A stretch of DNA of 64,000 bases from Letharia columbiana. Its lineage: Eukaryota > Ascomycota > Lecanoromycetes > Lecanorales > Parmeliaceae. The number at the start of each line of letters is the position of its first letter. The stretch's first letter is position 1. Location of the stretch: the NCBI RefSeq assembly GCF_014066305.1, contig NW_023501120.1, positions 107,692 through 171,691 on the forward strand, given 5' to 3'. The notes under the pieces are model-generated. The model saw nothing but the letters and a program-made list of their open reading frames with translations. It searched no databases and had not been told where the DNA came from. Shown here one piece after another: positions 42,647 through 53,483 of the stretch. A program made the position numbers and the translations under genes.

Positions 42647-44404
42647 CTATCGCGCGTGCCCAGATGCAGCGGGGTCTAGTTCGGCATTCCACTTCCAGCC
42701 CATTTTGACAGCCTTTCTTGGCCACAGTATCGCTGGAAGCCATTCAGGTGGGAGAATTTGACGTATGAATTCGACCAGATGAGCGCCTCGACCTTCTAAC
42801 CACCACTGCCCGTTGCTGGTATGAAGAAGGACGGCGTAGTGAGCGAGAATCGTCACCGCCATAGGCTTTTTCTTTTCTAGCTGGGTGATATACGACGCTT
42901 GAACCACGACCAGCCAAGTGAACACGAGGCCGGGTTGGTCCCTTACGACCGTGTGTATGTCAAAGATCTTTTTAAGGCTTTGAATCGTTGACCGGTAAAT
43001 GTCTCTGGTGCTTGGATCAAGCGTCTCTTTCTCATTCGTGTCGAACAGCTTTTCAAAAGCAACACTCGCGTCTTCGGAGAGCGGGGATGTCGTAGGGTTC
43101 CAACCGCAATCGATGAGTGCTCCCAAACTCCCCTGCGCGATCCATTCTTGGGCGCTTTGAACGACGGTCGTCACACCACGTATGAGTGTAAAGACACTCA
43201 ATATGTCATTCACCGGGTCGGAGGGCATTCCAAATTTCCCACTGTGGGGTGATACGAAAGATAGCACTGAAACTATGCCGGACATTGCAAATTGTGCTCG
43301 ACAGTTGTGTCGGGTGACCTCGTTGAGAGCGGGTATTGACGTTGCGAGGGCAAGATTCCAATGGTGGAGCGCTGCTCTCTCGTACAGGTGGCGCTTTGTA
43401 GGATTAACATACCAGAGGTTCACCGTTGATATGGCAAGCAAAGCGTGCAAAAGACATCCGTGGGACTTGGCTTCTCTTGGAACGGCGATTTGCCAGATCT
43501 GCCGATTCGATGGTATACTGGATAGAGGGAAGCACGTACTAGTCGTATAGTGATGCAACAGTTCCAGGTCAAGGAGGCCGGGAACAGATACGGGCTTCGG
43601 AGTAATTTGGCCATTGATCCCACCAAACGGAGCACAGAAACTGGTCAAAGACGGGCCCGGTGACGGGCGCGAGGACGTAAGGACTGACTCAATAGGATGA
43701 GGAAAAACTACATCGTCGCTCGGAGCTGAGGCTGATATAGAGCCAAGTTCAGACGGCGTGTTAACGGGCTTTGAGTCAAGAAACCTACATCGCAAATGTA
43801 GGCGCACACATTTACCACAGGCGGGCAGCTTCTCGTCGCACTAGACGAAACCAATCAGTCATCGATCGAACGCATATCAATAGTCAGTTGGCTTTAGCAA
43901 GAGATGGGACCAAAAGTCATGAACAGAGAGAAACTCCAAAAACTCCTCTTTTGCGGACAGGCGGAGTATCCAAAAAGGGAACAGTCAAAGAGGCATCGAA
44001 CCCTCAAACATTGACAAGTTCAAATCAACGGTTTCTCTGTGCTATCGAACGCTCAAATTGTAGTAAATCATTCTTCATTAGCAAAGTCCTTGTGAGGGAT
44101 GAAGCCCAAAGTCGAAGTGAAAATATAAATACCCAGCCCTTCAGATCGCAAGTGTTCTCCGAATATTTGATTGCCGGTTGAACAACGAGACTCGAAAACA
44201 GTGGCGTGCCAAGAGTACCCCAGTTCATGACTTTTGATCCATCCTCTTACCAGCCTTTGTCCTGAGTTGAAAGACATTCAGATGCAACAATGCAGAGACG
44301 AGAGCAGTCTATGAAATACAGCAGCGACGTACCTTCACTCATCTCGCTTTGCACCAGGCGCAGCCATGTCGAATCTTATTATGTAGACGCCGCGATGGCA
44401 TCAT
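42647..44404 (-). pseudogene. Zn2Cys6 transcription factor with a stop codon in the DNA-binding domain
   Basis: Exon 2 (43840-42647) begins CDEKLPACGKCVRLHLRC, the second half of a Zn2Cys6 binuclear cluster, then continues with a regulatory domain of about 370 residues (LELLHHYTTSTC, LLHALLAIS) like that of Upc2-type fungal regulators. Exon 1 (44404-44333) encodes a basic start and HGCAWCKAR, the first half of the cluster, but the next codon is TGA (44341-44339) where the family has Arg, before VK and the splice site. The two halves fit in phase 0 through a 492-nt intron (44332-43841), long for this window. So a cluster of the form CxxCx6C..CxxC is complete except for one CGA-to-TGA change. 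Either the gene is a recent pseudogene or the base is wrong. The intact form would be a nuclear activator or repressor; its target is unknown. Confidence 0.8.
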
Positions 44405-45081
44405 GAGCGAATCATCCGAGCAATCGTACTAGTACGTCAAGTCAAGATACGCGCGTCAGACGACCAGTTGACGCGGATGTTGTGCTCAGGAAGATAGACT
44501 GGGAAGTCTCAAGTGAAGAGATGGGAGCTGCTTAGCGAGTAGGTCTGACCGCTCGAGTAGGTAGTCCATTGGTGGGCGGTAAGTAGATATGGGGTGGGTG
44601 TACGGGGAATTGGAGTGGAAAAGTGTTTGTTGTGTCATTCGGGAAAGGAGAAGTAGGGAAGAACATCAGTTCGGGCCCTTGCGGGCCTAAGAGGTTACCG
44701 TGCATGACTACCTAGTACTGCATAGCAATAATAGCCAAAAATAGATGAACATACAATTCGCTCAATTTCCAATCAAAATTTTTGATGTACGACAAGAGGA
44801 TTCCGAATTTTGGGGAGGGTTGAGAGCCGAAACCATAATCTCCTTCGAGTATGGTGTACGAGAGATGCTAACCCGATCGCTCCTCCAGATATATCTAAGT
44901 ACTTTCACTCACCGAGGCAACCTTCTTCTTCACCAGGCTGCTCCTTACAATCCACCTGCCCTCCACAATAAGCACTTTCACTCCGCAACGCTTTAGTACA
45001 CTCGTTCCATCAGTCAGAGCAAACTCTTTGAATGGGAGGTATTCTACTCTCACTCATTGTCTTAAGACACTCTCTATTACC
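44405..45081. other. Intergenic region between divergent genes
   Basis: About 680 bases between the start of the Zn2Cys6 gene (minus) and the RTA1 remnant (plus). No repeats or supported frames. Confidence 0.5.
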
Positions 45082-45396
45082 ATGGCGAACATCACGGCCA
45101 ATGGCCCCAACGTACAAGTACTCAAGTACTACCGCTACGACCCCTCCGTAGCCGCAGCCATATTTTTTAAGATCCTATTCTTCTCCACCACCATGGTCCA
45201 CCTCCATCAAATCGTACGGACACGAACTTGAATCATGATTCCTCTGCTCATAGGAGGCCTCTGTATATACCCAACAAATCAATTGCACAGTAGGAAGGCT
45301 GACCAGCATTGCAGTCGAATGGATCGAATACATCGGCCGCGCAATCTCAGCCCACCAGACGCCGAACTGGACACTGGGCGCTTATATGACTTCTAG
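45082..45396 (+). pseudogene. RTA1-family membrane protein, N-terminal fragment, broken
   Basis: The ATG at 45082 opens a typical RTA1 N-terminus: YYRYDPSVAAAIFFKILFF, then MVHLHQIVRTRT. The next codon is TGA (45229-45231), where the family has Trp (RTRTWFMIP). The same frame continues IMIPLLIGGL, and a 52-nt intron (45263-45314) rejoins FEWIEYIGRAISAHQTPNWTLGAYM. After that the sequence no longer matches the family, so helices 3-7 are missing. RTA1-type proteins are seven-helix fungal membrane proteins linked to lipid export and stress resistance (family knowledge). The fragment cannot make a working product. Confidence 0.75.
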
Positions 45397-46014
45397 TCAG
45401 CATATCATTGGCCATCACAAGGGTCCAAAATCCCCCCGTCACAATGAACCTGAAGCTTCTGATACTTGTTACGTCCACTACGTCAGCTTTCGGGCCTCTC
45501 GTAAGGTGACACAGAGTAGACGCCATCAGGGTTCCAAAGAGCGCGTGGCTGGAGACTTAAGGGCCATGTCGCTCTTGATCTTCGTCACGGCTAGTTCGCC
45601 TTCTGCACTTGCCATCTAGGTTGTTATGTCGTAATAGTGGGACCCAAGTAACGTACTGGGCGTGGGTGAGCTTCGCACGGTGTGAATTTTCTCGGCGTGA
45701 CTCTGAGCTTTCAGCCGCGGCCCAGCACTGGATTAGATGTGCACTATGCATTAAGAGCGATGATAGCGTACAGAGCGATCAAAACAACTCCATCGAGCCT
45801 AACTTGGTGTCAGTCCGGACGAGCGCAAACAAGAACACTAAGAGGCTACCAATTGGACTTCCCTGTACATCTCATATACTTCAAGACCAAATTTGAGATG
45901 GCAAGGCTGACGACCTGGAATCTATCAAAGAGTAGAGTCATCTTATCATCGTGTCGAATCCAGCAGATAATAACAGCAAGCGGCAGGATCCCTAGCAGTA
46001 ATTGTATGCTGCTG
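45397..46014. other. Intergenic region
   Basis: About 620 bases. May include further unrecognisable remains of the RTA1 gene. Short frames on both strands have no domain features. Confidence 0.4.
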
Positions 46015-47060
46015 TTAATGTAATGGCAAAGCTAGTTGGTATCTAATCCTTAGCGGCGAGGATAAGGAGTGAGAGTTGTAGTCTAGTAACGGTAAGAGGA
46101 TAAGACGAATAAAGTCTTGCGTTAAGACTGTCTTTGGGGTAAGCCCATCAATACTGTCCACGGCGAAGGTGGTATTGAATCCCAGGCAGACTGTGATAAT
46201 AATGAGTGTGGACGCCAGAGCTGGCTGCGATATCTTTGGTAGAGGGTTCTCTTGAGCACGTCTTATAAGCACGTTCTCTCCAGTCGCACCTCCTGCGGAC
46301 GCTGCCATCATCGCGCCGATTTGTGCTATGCCTTTCTCTGCGTCGCCATAGTGGGCTTTAACTCTCCGTAGCTCTACCCTCAGATGCTGTGCGCTGAATA
46401 TTAACGAATGCGTTTTGTAGCAGGGAAAGCAGAGGCAGAGATAAGACAGCAGTAGGAGTTTGGCTTCCCCTCGGGAGAATTTTGCGATGACATCCTGGCT
46501 GTTGCCGAGCGTGCGAAAGTCTCCATGGCGGTGAGTAATAGGAGTGCTGCGACGCTGAATGCGACCAAAGAATCGCTGACGAAGAATGGGTTGAAGCAAT
46601 GCTCGATCGGATTCATGCCTCCGAATAAGAATCCAATGCCCACCATAAGCACACTGTTGGAGATGACCGCGCTGATTATGGAGGTTTGCACTATCGCTGT
46701 TTAATGTTTGATCAGAGCGATGATGAGGATGACCAGCTGGGCAGCATTACTTCAAACCGTGTATTTAGCATGCATCCTCACGATCGTGGACTGTACATAC
46801 CCCAGGGTACTCACATTCAGCATTCTTTCATGGCCTCCTCTCCTTAACACTAGCTCTTCCGTAACCGCGTCAAGTACCTGGCCTAGAGGTATGATAGCGA
46901 CGAATCTGACAGCAAAGGTGATGACAGGACTTTGACCCGTGTTTTTCACGGCAAACCCGGCAGGCACCGCGAATATGAGGACGATGTTGATCCATGATGC
47001 GAATACTGTAGCTCTCAACCCGCCCCAAACGATGTATTTACCCTTCTCTTTCGTCTGAAC
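46015..47060 (-). pseudogene. Vacuolar Ca2+/H+ exchanger (CAX/Vcx1-like), decayed
   Basis: Pieces of a calcium/proton exchanger lie in different frames on the minus strand. At about 47057-46800: KYIVWGGLRATVFASWINIVLIF, then SPVITFAVRFVAIIPLGQVLDAVTEELVLRRGG, followed by a degraded version of the ion-binding GNAVELI helix (STLGYVQSTIVRMHAKYTV) and a stop. At 46691-46400: TSIISAVISNSVLMVGIGFLFGG. At 46599-46015: LLLLSYLCLCFPCYKTHS and later FNTTFAVDSIDGLT, FIRLILLPLL, after which the second GNAAEH motif is missing. The order matches the family, but both ion-binding repeats are damaged and several frameshifts occur. It is a pseudogene. Neighbouring pseudogenes of RTA1 and the Zn2Cys6 factor suggest a decaying block. 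Confidence 0.78.
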
Positions 47061-47423
47061 ATCGCGTGTGCTCTATTCGTCCTTTCCTCGTACTAGTACA
47101 GTGTCGAGCGCCATTGCGCGCGTAAGCACGTTGGCCCTGCTAGCGTCATCGTCCTCGAATCGTATATGAATTTCTATCCCGGGATCTCTATCCACAGAGC
47201 TATCAGCACGAGTCGTAGTCGAAGTCGCAGATGGCTGGGGACTCACACATTGGATCACACTTTTCGGACATGTGGCCACACCTTCATTTGGGTGCTTTCG
47301 CAAAAGATAGGGTTTTTTTCGAGGTATTGCCAATTGCCAAATCTTCACAGATTATAATTAGCTGGTCATGAACCCTCGGCCGAACTCCTCCGCATGCAGG
47401 CCTACGGTGGTGACGGACGGTGT
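47061..47423. other. Intergenic region
   Basis: About 360 bases. A minus-strand frame (47348-47073) ends just before the exchanger remnant and might be its decayed N-terminus, but nothing in it is recognisable. Confidence 0.35.
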
Positions 47424-47735
47424 TTAAGGTGCATCTGCAAGGCTCACCCAGTCATCTTGAGTTCTTGTCCACTTCCACAACTCCAAATATGTCGATTGAG
47501 GAAGCTCAAGATGATACTCTTTGATGCGGTTGTTAGCCGTCCAGATCAGGTTCACGCCTAAGAATAGTTCCGTTCTCCGGCTCTTTCCGGTCAAGGGTCC
47601 GGGCTCCACCAAAACAATCTCGGCGCCATAGGTAGCCACAACAATAATCTCGCGCTCACTTTCATCTCTATTGATTTCCAAGTCCTGGTCTATGAAAAGA
47701 ACCTCACATTCTGCGAGACTGTCTAGACACGACAT
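47424..47735 (-). CDS. Small hypothetical protein (103 aa)
   Basis: The frame from ATG 47735 has natural composition (EIIVVATYGAEIVLVEPGPL, HLELPQSTYLELWKWTRTQ) and ends at 47424. It has no signal peptide, membrane helix or known motif. It may be a real small gene or a surviving exon of a larger broken one. A three-copy nine-base repeat lies just upstream of the start codon. Confidence 0.35.
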   Translation of the reverse strand: MSCLDSLAECEVLFIDQDLEINRDESEREIIVVATYGAEIVLVEPGPLTGKSRRTELFLGVNLIWTANNRIKEYHLELPQSTYLELWKWTRTQDDWVSLADAP

Positions 47736-47741
47736 TAAGAG

Positions 47742-47768
47742 ACTTTTTGTACTTTTTGTACTTTTTGT
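47742..47768. repeat. Three tandem copies of ACTTTTTGT
   Basis: Positions 47742-47768 contain three perfect nine-base units, directly upstream of the small minus-strand frame starting at 47735. Could be a promoter element array or chance slippage. Confidence 0.7.
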
Positions 47769-48446
47769 TCTACATCTTGCAAATTTGCCCGTTCGTTCTG
47801 CGCTAGAATTCCCATCAATGTCATTTCACAGTCGACATGTACGCGCTCGTATCTTTCTCTCCTCTGAACTCGAGACAAAAAGGTTTAGGTACTCTATTTC
47901 TATATCTATTTTTCGCCTTCAAAAGTAGCTCGGAAATCAAGGGTTGGATATTGAGGGGATTTTCAACTTCAATGTAAACAGTAGGACTGGGTTTGGCCTA
48001 TCGGACTCCAACTTCAAGCACACGGTGTTGGCAAGGATGCGCGTGTACCGCTTGAGTCCTCATCTCTCAGCTCTTTAGAGTCCCTACTCAAATCGTGCAT
48101 GATGCTGTTGTTGGGGAGTTGGGCTAGACAGACTCAGCCTCAGGGTTGGCGCCGGGAGGACTGAACAAGTTTCTGCCCCGGTCGCACCATAAACAAGTGC
48201 TCACTCGCAATAGTACAAATGTACCCCCGATCCAATCAAAAACTATGGTGAAGTCGATCAGTCTCCTCCATCCGATGGTAGCACACGACGACTAATGATC
48301 CTTGTTGTAATCTCTGACGATCCATCTAACGCGTGCTCATAAGGTAACCCTAATTCCCAACTTCGTCGTCGTTGTCAACCCTCGGTCTTGTATCCTTGTA
48401 GAAGCTGTAAAGCTCAGACTGTCATTACTGCAAGTCTAAAATCCCG
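47769..48446. other. Intergenic region, promoter side of the GPI-protein gene
   Basis: About 680 bases with no supported gene. Presumed promoter of the plus-strand gene at 48447. Confidence 0.45.
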
Positions 48447-50378
48447 ATGTTGTCCGACTTTTTCTCTTTTGCTCTTGCTTGTAATCTCATTGTTATCATA
48501 CCTTTCAGTGCAGCGACGGCAGACACGTATCCGAGTAAGTCGCGAACAGACCTTTGGACATCGTAGGCAAGGATTAATCAAGGCAGCAACGTTTGCAAAC
48601 TCAACAAGGATAACTTTGCCAAGCGCAACGGGAACAACAGATTGCCCATCGAACTGCACGCGAAACGTTGAACCACTTGGTTCCATTACTTGGACGGGAA
48701 GGACGATTACTGCAACGGTAACGGCAGAGACACTAGTCTATGTGGTCAACAAGAAAAACAATAGCACGAGAACCGAGACAATCACCAATACAGAGGTGGA
48801 CTTGAAAGATTATACTCCTCTCTCAACCACGAAGACGACATCAGTTGTCCTCCAATTCGGTACCACCAGCAGAACCGAGATATTGTAAGACTCATTCAAG
48901 GTAGTGTATTCATCCAAGAAACTCACTTCTATCGTAGAACCTTCCCATCGATCCTCTACACGGATTACCCGTCTAGCTACACCATCTGTGGCACCCTTCC
49001 CACAACAACTGCTGGGGTCGCAACATGCCTGAATTACCCGTGCGCCCAAGTCTCTGGGGAATTCGACCCCTTCAATAGTGACTCACCTGTCTTTGCCTTT
49101 CCGTCACATCCACCCATACCGGATACTATCCAAAACATAAGCGCAAGCTACCTAGCATTGGATCCCAGGGGCTCAACATGGGATGCTGTCTGGTCCTCCG
49201 ACAGTGATTATGAGCCTCTGGTTAAACCGCTCATGCCCGACATGGGAGCTTGGAATTGCTCACCATACGGAACGTGGCCTGCTGCAGCCTCCGCTTTGAA
49301 CACGGCGTTGTATCTCACCGCAACATCTACATCCACCGAGGCCGGTGACGAGGCTGGCGTAACACCGGCGCCCAAAGCGAGTCCGCCGAAAGAAGCTCCC
49401 GGCCCGGCAGCGGGCAAAGCACCAGCAAAAGTTGAGCCCCAAGCGGCGGAAGTGTCTCAGATCATTGCGAATCCTTTCGGAGTTGGGAAACCAGCTGCCG
49501 TAGCAGAAAAGCCAACTCCTGCTCCGAGCCCACCTTCTCCGCATGAGGAGAACTCTGATATTGCTGCTCTTGTGCCAGTCCCAGGCCTCAACAACCAAGC
49601 CGCCACCGCCGTTCCAGCAGCCGCGGCTAATGCTGTAGCGAACGTCGTCATCAGTTCTACGAACGCCCAAGGTAGCATCCTCGTCGTGACATCCCAAGTA
49701 CCTGGCGTAATCGTCACATCGACGAACGCTCAAGGTTCACAAGTTGTCACAACAATACCTGTCGTCTCACCGCAAGCCATTGATAATACGCCGGAGCCCG
49801 CTCCGGTTGTTGTGAATGGGCATACCCTCACCACAGACTCACAGTCACACTACGTAATCGCTGGCCAGATCCTCTCAGCTAACACACCTCTCGTCCTCGG
49901 CTCTGGCGCCTCCACTACGCCCGTCATACTGCAAACATCAGGGATCCACCCCGTGCTCGTTATAGGCTCGAGCACCACAACACTGAATCTGCCGACTTCG
50001 ACTCCTACCACAACCATACCGCCAGCGATTACGATCGGCACGCAAACAATAACAGCCAATGCGCAGGGCCAGTATCTCATAGGCAGTCAAACGCTAACGC
50101 CTGGTGGCGAGAACGTCGTGGGTGGTACAACGGCGCCAGGAGGGACGGTTGCGGTAGGTGGGACTACGGTTTCGTTAGCGCCGAGCGCGACGCAAGCTGT
50201 GGTTGGGACGAGTACGGAGGGATTGGCGCCTTATATAGTGGGCGGGCTGGGTACGGGACCAAACGGTACGGGGGCGGTACAGTTCTTGGGTGTCGCGGGG
50301 GCCAAAGTCAGGTGCTGGGGGTCGAGATATCTCGTTGGGATGTTTGCTGGGGTCGCGGGAATATCATGGTTGTTTTGA
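48447..50378 (+). CDS. GPI-anchored, Ser/Thr/Val-rich cell-surface protein
   Basis: Three exons: 48447-48534, 48587-48884 and 48938-50378 (608 aa). The ATG at 48447 lies in a different frame from the longer open stretch upstream. It is preferred because it gives a signal peptide (FSFALACNLIVIIPFSAATA), and a GTAAGT..GGCAG intron of 52 nt then joins the main frame in phase. The mature protein has Cys pairs (DCPSNC, TICGT, TCLNYPC), a conserved-looking extracellular segment (LALDPRGSTWDAVWSSD), an Ala/Pro-rich linker, and a beta-type repeat region with units such as GQTLT/GTQTITANAQGQYLIGSQTLTPGG and GGTTVSLAPS. The C-terminus is hydrophobic after a short Gly/Asn-rich spacer, matching a GPI signal. 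It is likely wall or membrane bound; repeated motifs of this kind are common in Dothideomycete surface proteins. Function unknown. Confidence 0.8.
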
Positions 50379-51699
50379 AGAAGTATGAAAATAGAAGATC
50401 AAGAAGTTGGAATAAGCTAATTGACCGAGTAACTGCTCTAGCTTCATACGATAGTTGTGGTGAAAAAATAAACACACAGCCTCATCCACGGACCTGAACC
50501 TAGCATGTCATGCCGAATCTCAAGTTAGTGGGAGTCGAAACCCGCGCGCCTCTAGCCATGTACACGTCTCGCATTGCACAACTGTATCAAGCATCTGTCC
50601 AGCGGGCCAAATAGTTACCTCGGAAGATAACAAAGTCCTTACTCAGCGTAGCAGGAGGCAAGGCTGCAGATTCGCGCTGCGGGTGCGAGGCCAGAGCAGC
50701 ACATTCGGATACCAGAAGAACCCTTATGGTGAGCGCCATCTGAAACAATGCGGCAAAGCTCCTGATGATAGCCCCAATGCACGCCGGGCAAGATACGACA
50801 CCTATGATGGCGTGCACATCGAATCAGAGGCAACAACCAAGCCCCATGAATCCAACTTTACCCCAACCGGCAACACAGTCCCGTAAGCCTCCCGCAGCCC
50901 GCAAGGGTAGTGCAGGGGCGCATTTTGAATGTGATTCGGGGGGCTCCAAAGCCTTTCGATTAATCTGTTTCGTCCACGATGTCGCATCGACCCGTTCTCT
51001 GTTTTCTTTCGCCGGATTCTGGTGCGCCAAGATCTCGAACCGTGCCCAACCTGCCTGAAGGATTGGCTGGACAGTGCGCCATGGTCTAAGCTCGGTCTAG
51101 GGCCCAGTCACATGATAGGCTCTCAGGTCCAACAGAAGTCTCTAGAGATCAATTTATCGGCTGCCGGGAAATATATACCGGATTCTCCACCACAAGGTCG
51201 CCTTCCGAAAGTAGGGTTAGGGCTGTTAAGCGCTAGCCAGGACTTGGTGTGCACACAAAACATGTGGCTGGGCCAATGGAAACGTATGTCCTGTTGCCAT
51301 TCCGTTCCGTCAACGAGTCTCTATGTCATCTACTACCACTTTTGCTCGCACAGTGTCTCCAGAAATTCACATTGCTGGCGATACGTGTGCTTTTAATACG
51401 ACTGAAAGGGCTCACTGTTGCTGCGCAGATGTCATCAACTGTATCTTTCCGCATTGACAGACTAGACTGCTCTCGCTGCGTTTGACAATAACTGTTCCAC
51501 AAATACAACGCGTCTGAAATCGTAACTACCACATCGCTTAGTTATGAGACGTTTGACTAACAAAGTTCTTAGCTCTCAAGTGGGTTTTGATTACTGCCAT
51601 ACACGGTATTGGAATGAAACCGTGCCCTTATCCGGCTTTGGCTGGGCTTCATCGCAGTTAGCTTAGACCGTCGAGACAACCCACGACGAAGAGGAGGCC
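50379..51699. other. Intergenic region, about 1.3 kb
   Basis: No supported gene. Short frames lack domains. The phrase HFECDS occurs in a frame at about 50921-50938 and also near 1402-1419; the DNA match is partial and may be chance. Confidence 0.4.
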
Positions 51700-52488
51700 A
51701 TAGAAATAAGCTCTACATCTACTGCGGCCGGTTCAAGTACCACGTTCACCACAAACCTCGAATACTTTCTGGGTTCTTCCCACATAGGATCACGCAATAC
51801 AGGCGGCGCGAATGTGGATCTCTTCTTAGATCTTCCGACTCCGCTTTCAGCAATTCGCCTGGCACAGCTTCTGGTATTTCTACCGGTTCTACGGACTCTA
51901 TATTTAACCGCCTTTTAAGCAGTTCGACCACGTCTATGGTATCGTCAAGCAGTTCGTCTAATGTTTAGCAGATTAGCCCTAGTGGCGGTGATAGCTGCGA
52001 TTTTTGTCGGTGGACTACTCATTAGATTTTTGTCCTGGCTCCTATACCTCTGGCTTATAAGAGAATCGAGGGAGCGACTTAGGCAGGAAAGAGACCGTTT
52101 TCGGCAAGATCGCCTCAATTACCTCAACGGTGTTCCATCGCACATGGGCCTACCCTCCAACACCGGCTATGCGCCGCCATTGAATCAGCTTCTAGAGTTG
52201 AATCCGAGCGACTCCGCGTCACATCGTGTTGGTAGCGCATGGGTCTCGACTGCTCCAGCCCCAGAAGCTACATCTCAAGTAGAGTCAAGACCACCATGGT
52301 CGGTGAACAGTGGTGGATTCGATCAAACGTCAAGTGCGCCTTGTGGTCACCCTTCCAATGTGTCGCCACAGAGTTTATCGAATCAGTTTGCGTCCATGCC
52401 GCCGTCGTTCCCACCACGAACGTCTGACAGATCAAACGCAATGGCGGCTTCAGGTTTGAGCCCAAGGCAAGAGCAAATTTGGACATGA
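51700..52488 (+). pseudogene. Ser/Thr-rich single-pass membrane protein, apparently frameshifted
   Basis: The 3' part (ATG 51961 to 52488) reads a membrane helix (LALVAVIAAIFVGGLLIRFLSWLLYLWLI is the hydrophobic block, of which residues 4-20 form the core) followed by a basic stop-transfer segment (RESRERLRQERDRFRQDR) and a disordered cytosolic tail. The sequence just before, in another frame, is Ser/Thr-rich (SGISTGSTDSIFN, SSSTTSMVSSSSSSN), as expected for a glycosylated ectodomain. A single frame change at about 51960 and another near 51835 separate the parts, and no suitable intron was found. Layout resembles the protein encoded at 1538-2635. Either a pseudogene or a short real protein starting at 51961. 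Confidence 0.4.
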
Positions 52489-52571
52489 GGCAAGAGCGGC
52501 GAGAAGAAAGGATCACAATGGTAGTCTTTTGACGCCTGTTTTATTATCTCCGATTTGAGACTACCTTGGGC

Positions 52572-53150
52572 TTACACTCGCTGATTGGAAAGCTCAAAAC
52601 GATTTCGCCAATTCATAGCCCAGACGGTAGTCTCTGCGAGGTTCGGTCTTTTAAAAAACTGCAGCGCTTGCAGCGCCCCTGTGATCGCTGCAATGGCTTC
52701 ATCCTTCTGCCGGCGGGCCTCCTGAGGACTCAAACCCAGCCTAACATCAACCTCTGCTCTTCTGCCTTTTAACACAGCTTGTTGGAGCATCACTTGCGTC
52801 ACACATCCCGCAGTACCTCCATTACGGGCCCAAGAAGAAGCCTCGACCCCATAGCATTCAGCAGCCTTCAGGTGCGACATCTTATCTTCTGCACTCATGG
52901 CCCGATGATAGCTCATTTCCATTTCGACGTTCATGAGTTGATAGTAAACTTGTGTGAAGCCTGCCGGATCTGGATTTGGTGACCTTCCTAAAACGCCTCT
53001 TGCAAATGCAAAGTGTGTCCGAGCGGTGACGAGGTTTTGCTCAAAGTTTCTATCTCTTTGCTTTAGAAAGCGTGTGCCCTGCTCCATGCTCTTGGCTACT
53101 TGTGAGAACCATGGGTCAGTGTGATATGACAGTGTGATCTGCAGATACAC
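52572..53150 (-). CDS. Helical, TPR-like protein fragment
   Basis: Open frame of about 190 codons whose first codon is GTG; the acceptor-like TATCTGCAG at its start suggests it may be a downstream exon. The product is strongly helical and repeats an A-x-x-x-A pattern (NLVTARTHFAFARGVLGR, MSHLKAAECYGVEASSWAR, RRQKDEAIAAITGALQALQFF), as in TPR-like helical hairpins. It lies about 330 bases downstream of the SesB-like hydrolase on the same strand. In fungal NLRs, SesB heads are often followed by a nucleotide-binding domain and TPR repeats; here the nucleotide-binding part is absent. It could be the leftover C-terminus of such a receptor or an unrelated small gene. Confidence 0.35.
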   Translation of the reverse strand: MYLQITLSYHTDPWFSQVAKSMEQGTRFLKQRDRNFEQNLVTARTHFAFARGVLGRSPNPDPAGFTQVYYQLMNVEMEMSYHRAMSAEDKMSHLKAAECYGVEASSWARNGGTAGCVTQVMLQQAVLKGRRAEVDVRLGLSPQEARRQKDEAIAAITGALQALQFFKRPNLAETTVWAMNWRNRFELSNQRV

Positions 53151-53483
53151 ATGTTGTTGTTGAAGGATAAGGACGACGCACTAAAATCTCCTCTGCAGAA
53201 ATTCTGGCCCTCATTCAACTCTGCCAGATGGTTGTTCATAGACTCTCCGCTGTTCGCAGACCACCCAGATGGCTTGCCATGTCGAGATAAGACATCATCG
53301 AGAGTACTCTCCTTAACGGTAGCTAGAAGACCCTATCGTTGATTACGGCTGATATGCTGAGAATTCGAGCGCGGCACGTCACTCAGCCACTGGCGGCTGT
53401 TGCTGTAACTTGAAGGATTAGATTATACTACAAAGTCAGAAGAATGTTAGGTACAGCTGATCACGGCCAGGCTTCCAAACCAG
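53151..53483. other. Gap between the hydrolase and the TPR-like frame
   Basis: About 330 bases. No nucleotide-binding (P-loop) motif is found in any frame. A short frame here on the minus strand (MNNHLAELNEGQNF) might be a 5' exon of the TPR-like gene. Confidence 0.4.
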
